A DNA stretch of 64,000 nucleotides from Hydractinia symbiolongicarpus. Its lineage: Eukaryota > Cnidaria > Hydrozoa > Anthoathecata > Hydractiniidae. The notes under the pieces are model-generated. The model searched no databases. It saw nothing but the letters and a program-made list of their open reading frames with translations, and had not been told where the DNA came from. The position numbers and the translations under genes were made by a program. Within the stretch, counting starts at the first letter, position 1. The number at the start of each line of letters is the position of its first letter. The stretch lies in contig NC_079876.1 of the NCBI RefSeq assembly GCF_029227915.1, forward strand, positions 27,813,828-27,877,827, written 5' to 3'. Positions 24,701 to 37,034 of the stretch are shown piece after piece.

Positions 24701-26522
24701 CTCACTTTTTAAATACATATCAGGTCTTTTTACAACAAGGTTTTTTGATATGTTTGACCATACTGTATTTCCTCAAATAAATATTAAAAACAAAAGTTAC
24801 TGGATCATTTTAAACAGAACAGGTAATATGCACTGTATATGGAAATTTAAGAAATTTGACAAATTGACAAGGGAAAATATAAAAATTTAACCTGGTCAGG
24901 AATTACATAACTCGACGTGCAACAAATTTGTTGTCCTGAATTATTATATGTTTGTTTTTGCCATGTGAGAATGGTTTGCTTCAAATGTGTTGAAAACTTG
25001 GTACTGTAGGTTAGTATGGATGAGAAATCAGTAGAAGGAATAATCAAAGAGTTTGAACCCTCAGAAGAACTTAAAAAGAATTCTCTCTTGAGTTTACAAG
25101 GTACGATCTTTGTGGTTTCTATATTTCACCAATTACATGTTGAAAACACAACAAATGTAATGACTGTTTTAAATAAACTTGCTTTCCATTTGTTGTTAGA
25201 TCAAACAATTACTGCTTTTGATAAATACAATAAATTACGTGTACATATATATTTAGATATCTTCAGTGAGCATATAAGCTATTTAAGTGATTTCCAATTT
25301 TTTTAAAAAATTTATTATACCATAGTCTGTCAAATTATTTAAGTTAGGCCATGTCATGCTTTTTTGGACCTACCTTGTACAGGTGAGGTCCTATATAATG
25401 ACCTGTGTCCTTCCTTTTGTTACCAGCTTTTCTTATAATTGGATCAATAATTTTTTTTTGATTTTTTGCACAAAGATGGAGAACAATAGACCCTCGGATT
25501 TGATGAATCATTTTTTGAAAAAAAATCCTATTTGCACAAAAATGGCAGATTTATGCGCAAAATAATACCGTTTTCTCAGGATTGAATATTTGATGTTTTT
25601 TTAGTCTATTGTACAAAGAAACAATAGATCCTCAAATGTGAAGACGTTAGTTATTTTAGAAAAATGGCATATTTATGCGCAAAATGAGCCAAAATGGTCC
25701 AAAAAATACATTTTTTACAACATTTTTCGGAATTGGATCATTTGTTTTTTCTGATATTTTGCACCAAGATGGAGAACAATTGACCCTCATATGTGACAAA
25801 GTCAATTTTATTCCAGCCCAATTATGTCAGATTTGTGTGAAAAATGAGTCAAAACGGTTCAAAAATACGGTTTTTCAAACTTTTCTGATGATTGGATTAT
25901 TAGTTTTTTCTGATGTTTTAAATCCAGGTAGTTTCGCTTGTTATTATTAGGCTGTTTTTCCTCAGGCTTTCATGAATTAAGATTTTATACATGCAAGGTT
26001 TTTTGTGCTTGCTACATAAGTTTATTTTTATCATGGATAAGATTTGCACAAACTCGTCTTATCCATGATAGATAAAGGTTTTATAAATTAGACTTTTAAT
26101 TTCGAGGTACAAGGTCACCTTCCTTCACCCTCGCGCATCTAAATCACATAAGGATTTTATGAATTAAGATTGTACTTGTCTAGGATAACATATTGGAGGC
26201 CCTGCATGCTTATGCAGTATATCATTAGTTAGGCAAAGGTAGTCCCTTAGAACTCTGAAGTTAAAATTTCACATCTCTGTATAAGCATATTAAAAGCTTT
26301 AGTAATGGCAGATAAAGTTTGTTTTCACTGTTGTCTAAATTTTCACCGCCTCAAGATGTTTTCTTATCATTACTTTACTTAAATTTTTGTTTCAGGTCTA
26401 ACATGGTATTTACTGTCTGAGAAAAATGACATTTTTAACGATTTAAACCAAGATATGACACAGCCATTAGCTCATTACTTTATTAGTTCATCTCATAACA
26501 CGTAAGTTATTTCTAGAAACTG

Positions 26523-26581
<59 letters not shown>

Positions 26582-29500
26582 TTCATTCATTCATTCATTC
26601 ATTCATTCATTCATTTATTTAAGAATTGTTTCCTTATGTTTCAAACCTTTAGATATCTGCTGGAAGGCCAGCTGCGGGGACAGTCAAGTGTACAAGCTTA
26701 TATCAATGCTTTCAAACAAGGCTGCAAATGTGTTGAGTGTATGTGAGTTTATGTAGAAATCTTCAAATGTTTATAAATTTCACATGCACTTTGTTTGATA
26801 TGCTAGTCCAAATTCTTTGTCATGTCAGTATTCGCTTTATTATGTGGACTGATTTAGTGAGATGACAAAAATACCAATGCTCAAAATAGTTACTACAGTC
26901 AAAAGGACGATAAACAGAATATATGCAGCATGCAAACTTGTTGATTTTTCTACAGGTTTATCTCTATACCATTATCTCCCTGTCGACCAAACAAGGGTCA
27001 TGTTAAACCACGCACAAAATTTTCAAAAAAAACAAATGTGATATATTTTTATTACTTTGCTGCAACGTGCAAATTTCTGTGGATTTTTCACAGGCCGACA
27101 AATAGTGTACAATAAGAGCTGTATTTTGTCTGTCTGCTCAAGATCGTTGTGCTGTAGCTTTTTTCTAAAACATGGGAATAAGGATGCAATTATGTAAGGT
27201 GGGCGAATTCTTATTTATCTTTCCACAACCTTACAATAATAATAGTCTTCAGGATCGTTGTAATGCTGAAATTATTTTGACTCTTCTGCAGAGTAAATCG
27301 CTACATGCTAAAGATGTATACAATAGCAATTGGAAATATATACCATACGCGAATTTCTGTAAATTCTTTCCTCTGAGTAATGCTTATTATCTTTAATTCT
27401 ATACTAGTGCTTTGCATTATTTTTATAAAGTCTAAAAAAATCAACTTTTGATTGTCTTACTACTGTATTCGTCAATCGTTTATTCTCTTTTATTTATTTG
27501 CATTTTTTTAGTGGATTGTTGGGATGGTGATAACATGGAACCTATAATTTATCATGGTCACACGTTAACTTCAAAAATATTATTTAAAGACGTCATAGAA
27601 GCTGTAAATGATTATGCGTTCTGTGTATCCGAGTTAGTTGAATATGTATACTTTCTTGCTGATAATTTGAAACTGCCCAAACGTTGATATAATGAATGTA
27701 ATGTATGAATTTCAAAAGTATTTACCTGCATAGTAAAACGAAATCAGATGCTCAGATTGAATTTTGATTTCTTAGAAATACAAGAGTTGGGATACGAATG
27801 TTGTTTATATGCAATTGAGATTTTTAGAGAGGTTTATAAGCTATAAGTTCTTTGTTTTGCCTTCATTCATGCACGTACAGCCTTCATTTATGGACATGCA
27901 TTCCATTTATCTATCATCACACAGAGCTTATTAAATTTCTGAATACATTTCTGCTTCGGGCCTTTTTACGTTTATATACAGCTATAACTGAATTTATTAT
28001 ATTCTTCACCAATAATTGCTGGGTTTTTTTTCTAATATATATAATTCCTGCTTTTCTTTTATATCGTTTTAGTTATCCTGTTATCATTTCAATTGAGAAT
28101 CACTGCAGTTGCCAGCAGCAAACAGTGATGGCTGAATATCTTAAATCCATTCTTGGAGGTTAGAAAAAAACTTCCTTTCTTATTAAGATGCGACTATCTC
28201 TTGAAATATTTACAGTTGCATCACTTTTTAATTTTGTTAATTTGGGAAAGTGGTTATTTTACAGGTTTTAATATTTTAACATCTTTTTCTCAATAAGTCA
28301 GTTATTGAACATCATTGTCATGCTTGACATGTTACTAACATTGCAAATTATGTGACTTTTTGAAGCTGTAACCAATAAAGTCCATTGTTCTCAGTTTTTT
28401 TACCCTGTTTGCCTGGAATGTGTATTACTCCTTAAGCTGGATTTTCATCTACAAATGGAAAGGCTCAAATCAGATTGGATCAGGAAAGTATGATTTCTGG
28501 AACCTGATTGGTTGATAAAAATGTTTTTAATTCCCATCCGGACTAAAATTTGAAATCTTAACAACTTTTCTTCTGGACAGAAATAGAAAAAAATTATAAA
28601 ACAAAAGAATAATTGACAGAATAGCCAATCAAATTAAAGTATTATTCTTGTGCAATTCTGACCCGTTTCGTTTTTGTACTATTTCACCTTTTTTTAACTG
28701 CATTCTTATGTGAGAACTGCTCTTTGGCTGACTTTTATCCTTTTTTTTACTGTTCTTTTATTTTTTTCTACGGTTTCAGTGCATCTTAATGTCTACCCAT
28801 AACGGGTATTCTGGACGTATTGCCACAGAAACATGTCTGGCCATAAAGTTTATTTCAGCTAGTGTTATTCTCTTTTTGGTAACATAGATAAATTGTCGTT
28901 AAATGAAGTTGAAGATGATCTGCAGTATTTACCTTCACCTGAAGATTTGAAGGGAAAGATCTTAATTAAGGTAACGATTATTTAACTGAAATTGTATACA
29001 GCAAACGAAAGAGAAAAAATATTGGCTGCATATTCAATTTTTTATTGAAGATCCGAAAAAAAACTATTATCCTGAGTCTAGAAAGCTGGCCACACCTCCT
29101 AATATCTCCTTAATAACTTAAACTTTGAACTCAAAATATTTATTCCTCCTAAAATCTCCCAGATTTTTAACTGAATCTTCAAAATATGAAATGGTTTTTT
29201 TGCGTTTAGTGTTTTCTCTAAAAAATTGACATAAAACCTTTAAATATGTTTAAAGAATTACGTCAAATATGTTTAACTGAAACTACTAAGGCTTAAGTTT
29301 TCAAAACATCAATTTAACTCGCTTAACATGAGATATATTAACTTAACTCGCTTAACATGAGATACATGAACTGAACTCGCTTAACATGAGATACATGAAC
29401 TGAACTCGCTTAACATGAGATGTATTGATTCTTAGGGTAAGAAACTTTCATCCGAAGTGGAGTGTGCTGATGTTGTGGATGGTGCGGCTAATCAATGTTT

Positions 29501-32500
29501 CGGATATGTTGAAGAAGAAAACGAAGCAGAGGATGCTTTGCACGAGGTAAGTTACATTGCATTGTAGGTATACTCACTGTACGGCTGTGTGTTGTGCAAA
29601 CAACTTAGGGTAAAGTTGTAATTAAAACCCCCTTTCCTATTTTTTGGCACCCCTGTTGTTTAAACGCCCCTCATGTTGATTAAAATTTGTAATAAAGCCC
29701 ACCCCGCCCCCTCGTGTTACGTTTTTTTTTAAACTTGTTTTAAATTTATAGGCTTCCATCATAAATAAGCCCTTAATACAAATAAGTTGCATTTTAAATA
29801 AACCTCTAAGTAAATCAATACTCCAAAAATTTGTGAAATTTAGTAAATACACAGGCGTTTATTGTGGTGTGCACATACATAGTGCCTGCAGAACTGCTAA
29901 ACATCCATTCCCGACGGAGATCTGTAAAAATCGTTTTAAATCCGATTAAAAACTATTCCGGTTTATTGAATACTCCTTAACACTTATGTCAGCTTGCAAT
30001 CAGGTGTGATATAAATGTTCCGTGACGGAATCACGAAATCGATCTTAAAGGTTGATAAGCGCAAGTGGGACAGTTTAAACTCTCAGAAATGGACTAAAAT
30101 TATATATCAAATTTGCTGTTTCTCTTTAATAATAGCCGTATTCCGTCTTTCTGTTAGTGCGCGAGAAAAACAGTGGTGTTACGGAAACACGGAATATGAT
30201 AAATAAAAGACGGGCGAACCCATGAAATTTTTACGGGTCACTGACTGGTATGAACAAATTAGAGATCGAGACTGTGTTGAGCATTTTATTTAGGTTCTAA
30301 ATAATGGCTGTTTAAAACTTTTGAAGTTTTCTTTTATTATTGTGATTTAACTTTCTTTTCAATAAAATGGATTGATAGAAATAGACACTACAGTATTGTT
30401 GATCCTTGTAGTAGTAATAATAAAAAGGGTACAACGATAGGCAGCTGAAATATATGCTACATAGTGGGAAACATATAGTTTCATATTTCAGCTTTTAATC
30501 ACCCGCATTGAGCCCGAACAGATGCGTAACGTATTTTAGTTAAAAATTGAGAAACTAATGACAGTATAGCTAACTATTAACTGTGTGTTTTAACAGATTC
30601 TTACTGATGAAGAACTTGTTGAAAAATTTGACTTGGCTGGAGGTGATTTCAAATTGGATGAGCTCTCAAAAGAGAAAGGAAAAGACAGCAAGCCAAAGGT
30701 TGACATTTGTGATTGCTTCATTTTTTTCATCGGAGCATAAGTGGAATGTTGTTCTGTATGTGTTTGTTATGTTGGTATGTTTTGTTTTTGTTTAGAAAAC
30801 AAGCAAACTAGCAACAGAGCTTTCGTTGTTAGTTAATTATGTCCAGTCTGTGCATTTCCCAGGATTACAAGAAGCCTTAAAAAGTAAGTGACCCGAACAT
30901 TTATACATTATTGTTGAAAGGCTGAGTCAACATTTTTCTAACATTTTTCTTTTTATATAAGCAACCCCTTTTTATTTTAGTCTCAGTTCCACGAGACAAA
31001 ATAATTTCAGTCTCAAACTTGCTAAGAAGTTGTTTAACATAGCATTCAATTTTTTGTACGTTCATTTTTTTGTTAAGATAATGATATCCCTAGTGATGAT
31101 ATCCCTAGTGTTGATATCCCTAGTGTTGATATCCCTAGTGATGATATCCCTAGTGTTGATATCCCTAGTGATGATATCCCTAGTGATGATATCCCTAGTG
31201 TTGATATCCCTAGTGATGATATCCCTAGTGTTGATATCCCTAGTGATGATATCCCTAGTGTTGATATCCCTAGTGATGATATCCCTAGTGTTGATATCCC
31301 TAGTGTTGATATCCCTAGTGTTGATATCCCTAGTGTTGATATCCCTAGTGTTGATATCCCTAGTGTTGATATCCCTAGTGATGATATCCCTAGTGATGAT
31401 ATCCCTAGTGATGATATCCCTAGTGTTGATATCCCTAGTGTTGATATCCCTAGTGATGATATCCCTAGTGTTGATATCCCTAGTGTTGATATCCCTAGTG
31501 ATGATATCCCTAGTGTTGATATCCCTAGTGATGATATCCCTAGTGGTGATATCCCTAGTGATGATATCCCTAGTGTTGATATCCTTAGTGATGATATCCC
31601 TATTGTTTTGTTTAGCGTTTTGTATTTTTTTTAGTTAGACTAACCAGGTTTAAGATTCACGGTTTAGAATAAGTTGTTGCTCTCCTTAGAAAAGAAATTG
31701 AAAAATAGTAACTTTTTGCTCTCAAAAAATATGTACCCTCTTGTCTTAAATATATAATGTATATATATTCTTTCAGGGCCAAATAAAAAAAAATTGGGAA
31801 AAAGGATGCAAAAATTTCTCTCCTTAAGGTAACATACGACCTCTTCTTCATTGTAGAACAAGCTTGCTTCAAAATGTCGTCGTTGGGTGAATCAAAGTTC
31901 ACCAGTCTTGCAAAATCATCTCCAGTTGCGTTCTGTGACTACAACAAAAAATTTCTCACTCGTACATATCCAAGCGGTAAGAGAGTGGACTCTAGTAACT
32001 ACAATCCAGTCACTGGATGGGTGGTTGGATGCCAAATAGGTATGTTAAAACTTTTGTTTTGTCTAGCTAAGCGTTAAATACAGCTCCCGCGAAAATAGCT
32101 ACAAGTAGTAACAAATAAATTGGTACAACGGCAGTTTTTCAAATCGCCAATCCTCCGCAGCTGCAAAAATTTCAACTTTTGTGTTTACGTCAGTTTCCTA
32201 AGCATAGTTTAGTTCATTTTCTAACATTCCAGAATTACGGCATAATCCATGTAAGATCCCGCGAAGTACCGAAATATTGGAAAAAGAGTCATGCTGACGC
32301 CAGCAACAATTATCACGGCTTAGTAGTTTGAATGTAACTTGAAATTTAAATAACTAAGATCTTAAATCTGCTGTATATTGAGTTCAAATGGTGTAAATCT
32401 AGCACCGTGACAGACTTCAAAATTTTCAGTTATGTACCAACACTTAGATAGGCGAAATATTCCGACCCCATTGATTTTGAGCATTTTGAGTGGCTTACGG

Positions 32501-34983
32501 AAGTTTTCGCCATTCTAAAGTAGAATCGATTTCCATATTTGGAAGAGCAGTATGTCTCGCACCCAATCAGAATCTTTATTTATTTCGATAAGCCTTAAAG
32601 CTACAAAACGCGATAAAATGATTGGATATTAAATTTCCTCAAATAGTTTTGGGTTTTGAAAAATGTAAATTTCAACGATTTATCACAGAGTATTTTTTAT
32701 CTGTTTAGTTGCGCTGAACTTTCAAACAAACGGCGTCATGATGGATTTGTTGCGTGGTTTGTTTCAACTGAACAATAATTGTGGTTTTGTGTTAAAACCT
32801 GCTTTCTTGAGAGAAGGTTAGTATGTTGTTTCGAAATGTTATATTTCTTTCTTATTCTTATATTATATTTCTGTAAATACACTAGTTTCAAAGAAGTTCG
32901 CAAAAAAAAGAACTTGCGCGATTTCACGCTCTTTTTGCGATGAGCGCGGAAGTTTGAACTCGCAGATAGTCTTTGAAATTTTGACCGAGAAATGTTTTAC
33001 CGTAAAATTTCTTGAATAGACTTTTCGCGACAGTTAATTTTCGCAAATTTTAATGGATTAAATTTTTTTTGGAGAATTTGATGAATAAGGGACACACATT
33101 ATTTTTTGGTTTGTATCGCGAAATTCTCGCAAAAACACAATAAAATGATCAACCGCAAAATCATTTCTCGCGAAAATTTTTTTCTGTTGAGTTTTTCAAA
33201 AATGTTTATATGCAAATTTCGTCGTAGAGGTAAATGTATAACCTTCTGAAAGATACTGTTTTGATTTTGTAAATCGCGTAGTGTGTTTGACCATGTCTGT
33301 TGATTTTTTTTACGTTTTTCTGGTTTAGAAGGCACGTCTTTCGATGCCGAACAAATTGGAAACTACGAAAACATTGCAAGCAAAAACGTTACCTTGACGG
33401 TATGTCCTCTCTGTAATTTAACTCGTTAACCGTAATTTTTGTGTTATGTATTTCGACTTGCTTCACATTATATTGGAAAGCTTATATTGCTAGAGCATAA
33501 AAGCTTCTTGACAAATCGATCTCTATTCGCAAGGACCTTAAAGCTTCCGATTTTACTTCACTTTATAAAAATGATTTTCATTTTCTGTGTCAATGTGGAG
33601 CACTAAACTGACTTTTTCACTGCAGGTTATTAGTGGCCAGTTGTTACCAAAACAAAATTCCAAAGCTACTAATGTAAGTTTGTTTGCTTTGTTCGTTCGT
33701 TCCTTTGTTTGTTTATTTGTCGGTTTGTTTGTTTGTTTGTTTGTGTTCTTCTTTTTTTGTTTACTTTTTATTTGTTAGATTATTTGTTTATTTATTTTTT
33801 CTTTTTGTCTGTATAGTCGTTTGTTTCCTGGATTTTTTATTTCTTTTAATATTTATATTTTTGTTTGTTTGTTTCGTTATTCGATATTTCATTATGTTAG
33901 TGAGAAAGATGTAATAAATTTAGATTGTGGATCCGTATGTAGCAGTTAGTGTGTACGGTGTAAAACAAGACACAAAAGAGAAATTCAAAACCAAAACAAT
34001 TCAAAACAACGGTAGGATTTTGTTTTTGAGTAAAGTCCCATACTGTTGCAACTAAATTTTGGAAGCTGTGGCCAGTGGATTAAAAATGAAGTTTTGTGTT
34101 TCTTGAAACACTTCAGTTGATCAAATCTCGAAATTTTTCCGACTGATAGACAGGAAACGATGCCTATTTTGTGTTTTGTTACATTAAATTGAATCCATCA
34201 TGGTTTTTATTTAAACTTAGTAGGTAACCCTCCTTAATCGGATTTAATTTCGGATAGCTGGATAACCTTAAAGTAATTTACTCTCGGGTCTCTAATAATC
34301 GGGGGAAAGGGGTTAACACTCTCCGAAATATAAGAACTTTTTCTGCTTTTTGATAGTAGTTTACTCGAAATATCAAAAATCTTTAAAATGACTAAAGATG
34401 GTAAGCATTCATTACATCAATTTGATATTTCTGACGTCAGATATTTCTGCTGTCAGAAAAACAAAATTGATAATACGTAAACAATTTTTTAAAATCTGAG
34501 ACTATCCTGGGCGGCAAAAACTTCACATATTTATAGTACGGGTGTATGAACAGGACGTATTTCCACAAATTAATAGTTTGGGCGGGTGGGCGCTATTGAA
34601 GACTCGAGTGTAACGACTTCGTCATTTTTCTAGGTTTTAATCCGATATGGAATGAGACGTTTGAGTTTGTTTTGAACGCACCCGAGCTGGCTTTACTCCG
34701 ATTTGCTGTGTTGGACAGTGTTTTGGGAAAGGACGATCTTGTGGCGCAATACACAATCCCTTTTTCAAGTCTAAAACCAGGTAAGTGTTCATTGTGTGTT
34801 CAACCAGGGTTAATACTTGGTGGCATTATTTGTATAGGTAAATATGACCATGAATGAGTTGTTGTTGTCTTCGTTGTTAATGTTTATGTATTCGGTTTAG
34901 GTTATCGCCGTCTAAAATTATTAAAGAGCACTGGTGAAGAAGTCTCACACGCTACACTTTTTGTGCACACTAAAATCAATTGA
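18800..34983 (+). CDS. PLCD: Phosphoinositide-specific phospholipase C, delta type
   Basis: It cleaves PIP2 to IP3 and diacylglycerol at membranes, under calcium control. Exons: 18800-18869, 19702-19854, 21365-21568, 21952-22118, 24294-24409, 24491-24560, 25010-25100, 26396-26501, 26653-26738, 27512-27632, 28073-28158, 28888-28970, 29436-29546, 30597-30698, 30796-30883, 31857-32039, 32709-32816, 33329-33399, 33626-33673, 33924-34011, 34634-34780, 34901-34983. All phases close: 793 aa against about 756 for vertebrate PLC-delta1. Order: PH ([11 protein letters not shown] onward), EF-hands ([12 protein letters not shown] loop), X domain from about 312, acidic X-Y linker, Y domain ([12 protein letters not shown]), C2. 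Catalytic and calcium residues are all kept: H324, N325, E354, D356, H369, E403, each at the PLC-delta1 position plus 13. No Ras, SH2/SH3 or PDZ-ligand parts are seen, favouring delta. The N-terminus MGASNS fits N-myristoylation. Confidence 0.95.
21200..21370 (+). repeat. Duplicated acceptor region upstream of PLC exon 3
   Basis: The sequence around the real acceptor (CCTAATTCC...TTTAG, then TCCCGATTTTGT at 21365) is preceded about 140 bp upstream by a near copy (CCTAATTCCTTTTAGTCCCG at about 21210). A weaker related block lies near 21017. The upstream copy looks like a decoy acceptor followed by the first bases of the exon. Confidence 0.6.
22915..23572 (+). mobile_element. 5'-truncated non-LTR retrotransposon (LINE) 3' end
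   Basis: A 176-codon frame (22924-23454) carries the region after the reverse transcriptase core of LINE ORF2: [30 protein letters not shown], then [17 protein letters not shown] frameshift near 23390 and later stops break the tail. The last conserved block ([11 protein letters not shown]) lies in another frame near 23505. The element ends in GATGATGATGA, a usual short 3' tail. It sits in the PLC intron between 22118 and 24294. The opposite-strand frames here are shadows. Confidence 0.85.
25435..25930 (+). repeat. Diverged tandem repeat, about 165-bp unit, three copies
   Basis: The order ATTGGATCA, TTTTTTCTGATTTTTTGCAC, AAGATGGAGAACAAT, GACCCTC, then ATTTATGCGCAAAATGAG recurs three times with many changes in the PLC intron between 25100 and 26396. 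Confidence 0.75.
26523..26622. repeat. (TTTA)n-(TTCA)n compound microsatellite
   Basis: About fifteen ATTT units are followed directly by about nine ATTC units, 21 bp after the donor of the PLC exon ending at 26501. Confidence 0.95.
26970..27105 (+). mobile_element. Decayed mini-Helitron-like copy in a PLC intron
   Basis: It shares the ACAAATGTGATATATTTTTA block with the long copy at 13240 and ends in a weakened hairpin (CTGTGGATTTTTCACAG) followed by GCCGACAAATAG. Confidence 0.5.
29305..29425 (+). repeat. Tandem repeat abutting a PLC splice acceptor
   Basis: About four units of 29-32 bp with core CTCGCTTAACATGAGATA end about ten bases before the acceptor of the exon at 29436. Confidence 0.85.
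30125..30248 (+). mobile_element. Decayed mini-Helitron-like copy in a PLC intron
   Basis: It contains AATAATAGCCGTATTCCGTC, then AAAAGACGGGCGAACCC, a degraded hairpin (CATGAAATTTTTACGGG) and an end GACTGG. Confidence 0.5.
31081..31605 (+). repeat. 15-bp minisatellite, about 35 copies
   Basis: The unit is WTGATATCCCTAGTG. It repeats about 35 times in the PLC intron between 30883 and 31857 with almost no change except the first base, which is A or T (once G). Because 15 is a multiple of three, it yields a 202-codon frame of alternating [10 protein letters not shown]. That frame is a by-product and not a protein gene. Confidence 0.98.
33690..33880. repeat. (GTTT)n-rich low-complexity intron
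   Basis: Irregular runs of GTTT, GTTC and ATTT fill the PLC intron between 33673 and 33924. Phe/Leu/Val-rich frames across it are artefacts. Confidence 0.85.
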
Positions 34984-35223
34984 TGAATGAAGTACTTTTT
35001 GTCAAAACAACTTCGATCTCAGGCTCCAAATAATAGAAAGCCTAATAAAACTGTGAATCGGTTTTTGGGCTTCCGGTTATTTTCACTGTTTTTTTTTTAT
35101 ATTATTTTTATGTTGATAGATTTTATAGGTATATATATAGAAGTTTTATTGTCTATAATGTGTTTTATAAGTACGGTATTTTTTTTATATCTACATCTAA
35201 GAATTGGAGGTGGAAATTGTTTA

Positions 35224-35405
35224 AAACGTCATATTTGTCGTACTGTGACGTCGCATTTGTCATGTCTTAACGTCAAAGATGTTGTTTTATAACGTCACAT
35301 TTGTCTTATCATACTGGCGCATGTCGTGTCGTAACGTCACGGTTGCTTTCTTGTAACGTCGCCGTGGCATTTTGTCGTATTGTAACGTCACATTTTGCAT
35401 GTGTT
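35224..35405 (+). repeat. Degenerate repeat rich in ACGTCA
   Basis: About 240 bp after the PLC stop, the word AACGTCAC or close variants recurs seven to eight times within 180 bp, separated by ATTTGTC and similar spacers. ACGTCA is the CRE half-site. It may equally be a decayed tandem repeat in the 3' region. Confidence 0.6.
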
Positions 35406-35447
35406 ATTGTGTCAATGTTCTTTTATACATATTTATAATTTTATAAC

Positions 35448-36113
35448 TGAATTATCTGTGTTACACCTTTAAATACCTCTATAGTACTACATGGTGAAAT
35501 AACTTTACGTGGCTTTCAGACTCTTCACCGTAGAGTATACATATTTCAGCCATGTACTATCCCTGGCATATAAAACAAGTCAAATTGACGCATTTCGTTA
35601 GACTTGGGTATCTTGAAATGAGGGTAACCACTAAGCTTAAGATGATCGTCACGAAGCATTGCGAAGAGTGAAGTGTATCCAGATGAACAACCCTTACCAG
35701 AAGATGGTCTCTACCTGTTGTAACCTGGGAGCATGAGGTTCAAAAAAGACGTGAAGTGAGAAACCGTATAGACTTAATCGTATAATTATTGCTATACTAC
35801 CTTAAGGGAGGTCTAGAGCGTAGCTTTGTATCAGAAGCACCTTCAGAGCAGGCAAAAGACTAGTAAGAGGAATTTGTAGTCTGCGAAGACCACAAACTTA
35901 AACGAATGCACATTCAACAGGATCTAGTCTTCGAGCGCAGGAACACCCAGATCGTACAAGTCATCTCTAGTAAGGTCGATAAGTCGGAAGTGGCATCTAC
36001 AGCGCTCTACATGCCCTTCTTCTTCAAATCAGTTCAAGGCATGTACACCATGGCTTAGCTTATCCAGGTTCTCGTCCGTGATGAAATCGTTAATGATGAA
36101 GAGACCGGACAAT
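35448..36113 (+). repeat. 666-bp direct repeat, copy 1 (identical to 37035-37700)
   Basis: Read by eye, every base of this block recurs at +1587 without an indel. The block starts TGAATTATCTGTG and ends GACCGGACAAT. Removing the last AT gives TG...CA ends, as in LTRs. It contains broken coding-like stretches (for example around 35905-36056) with stops, and no intact gene. It is more GC-rich than its surroundings. Confidence 0.9.
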
Positions 36114-37034
36114 TACTATTTTTCGCGTAGCTGGCAAGTCGTTATAGTTTGCGAGATTAGTTTGGCGAAAAGAGTATTTAATGTAATTTCGTTTCTTAAT
36201 TTTTATCATTTGAAAGGAACTTTTTTGTAAGAAAAAATAAATACTGCTGAAGTTAAAATTCACATGTATATTATATATGTACTTCTACGTAAACCATTTT
36301 CGAAAAGCAAAAAAACTCCGAATTCTTGAGGAAATTAATTTTATGCGAATTTTGCGAATAGCGAGCTCTTCAATAATTATTGCGGGAACTAATATTCGAA
36401 AAAATCGCCAAATCCGCGAATTAATTCCGATACGTTACGGGATGGAAATATTTGAAAACATATGGCACTAACTCTTCGAAATAAAACGTACTTTTTTATC
36501 ATAAATATGATTCAGTTGTATGAACATCTGTGTTTCATTGAGAATTACTACGTATTAGTGCCTCTAAAATAATTTCTAACAAAGATATACAGTTTAAGTT
36601 TTTCTTATTGTGAATTTTTTCATCATAAAAATAGTAATATCTGCTATATCGTTTATACTGTTTTAAAAAAGAAATTTTTTTTAAAATTCTAAGCATCAAT
36701 AATTTTTTTCATATTTTTTGTAAGTTTTATACGATTACTTGTAATAAAAAGTGCGTACAATAGAATATATTTAAATAGTATTTTTCTCACTTCCGTTTTT
36801 TTTTTGGTTTTTTAATTCGATAATATACATAGTTTGCGAAACTAATTTAAATCGTTCTCGTTTTGAGGGGAAATGATTGCCTTCTATGAACTGATCCATA
36901 ATGGATGATAAGCGTCAAATCAGTATTAGCTTATGAAAGTCCACATCTATGATCTGATCTGTCATAGATAATCCATTTGAGGGTAGAGCGGGATGCTCCA
37001 CATGCTGTCTAATCTGTAGTGAAATTGTATCAAT
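36114..37034. other. 921-bp spacer between the identical repeats
   Basis: AT-rich, with no open frame of interest. The longest, 64 codons at 36277, resembles nothing known. No primer-binding site or polypurine tract is apparent next to the repeats. Confidence 0.6.

Noticed and set aside
27852-28163. 103-codon + frame
   Set aside because: Intron read-through in front of the real PLC exon 28073-28158; only its end is coding.
31030-31638. 202-codon frame of [10 protein letters not shown] repeats
   Set aside because: Produced by a 15-bp minisatellite in a PLC intron; no splice or start context and no non-repeat sequence.
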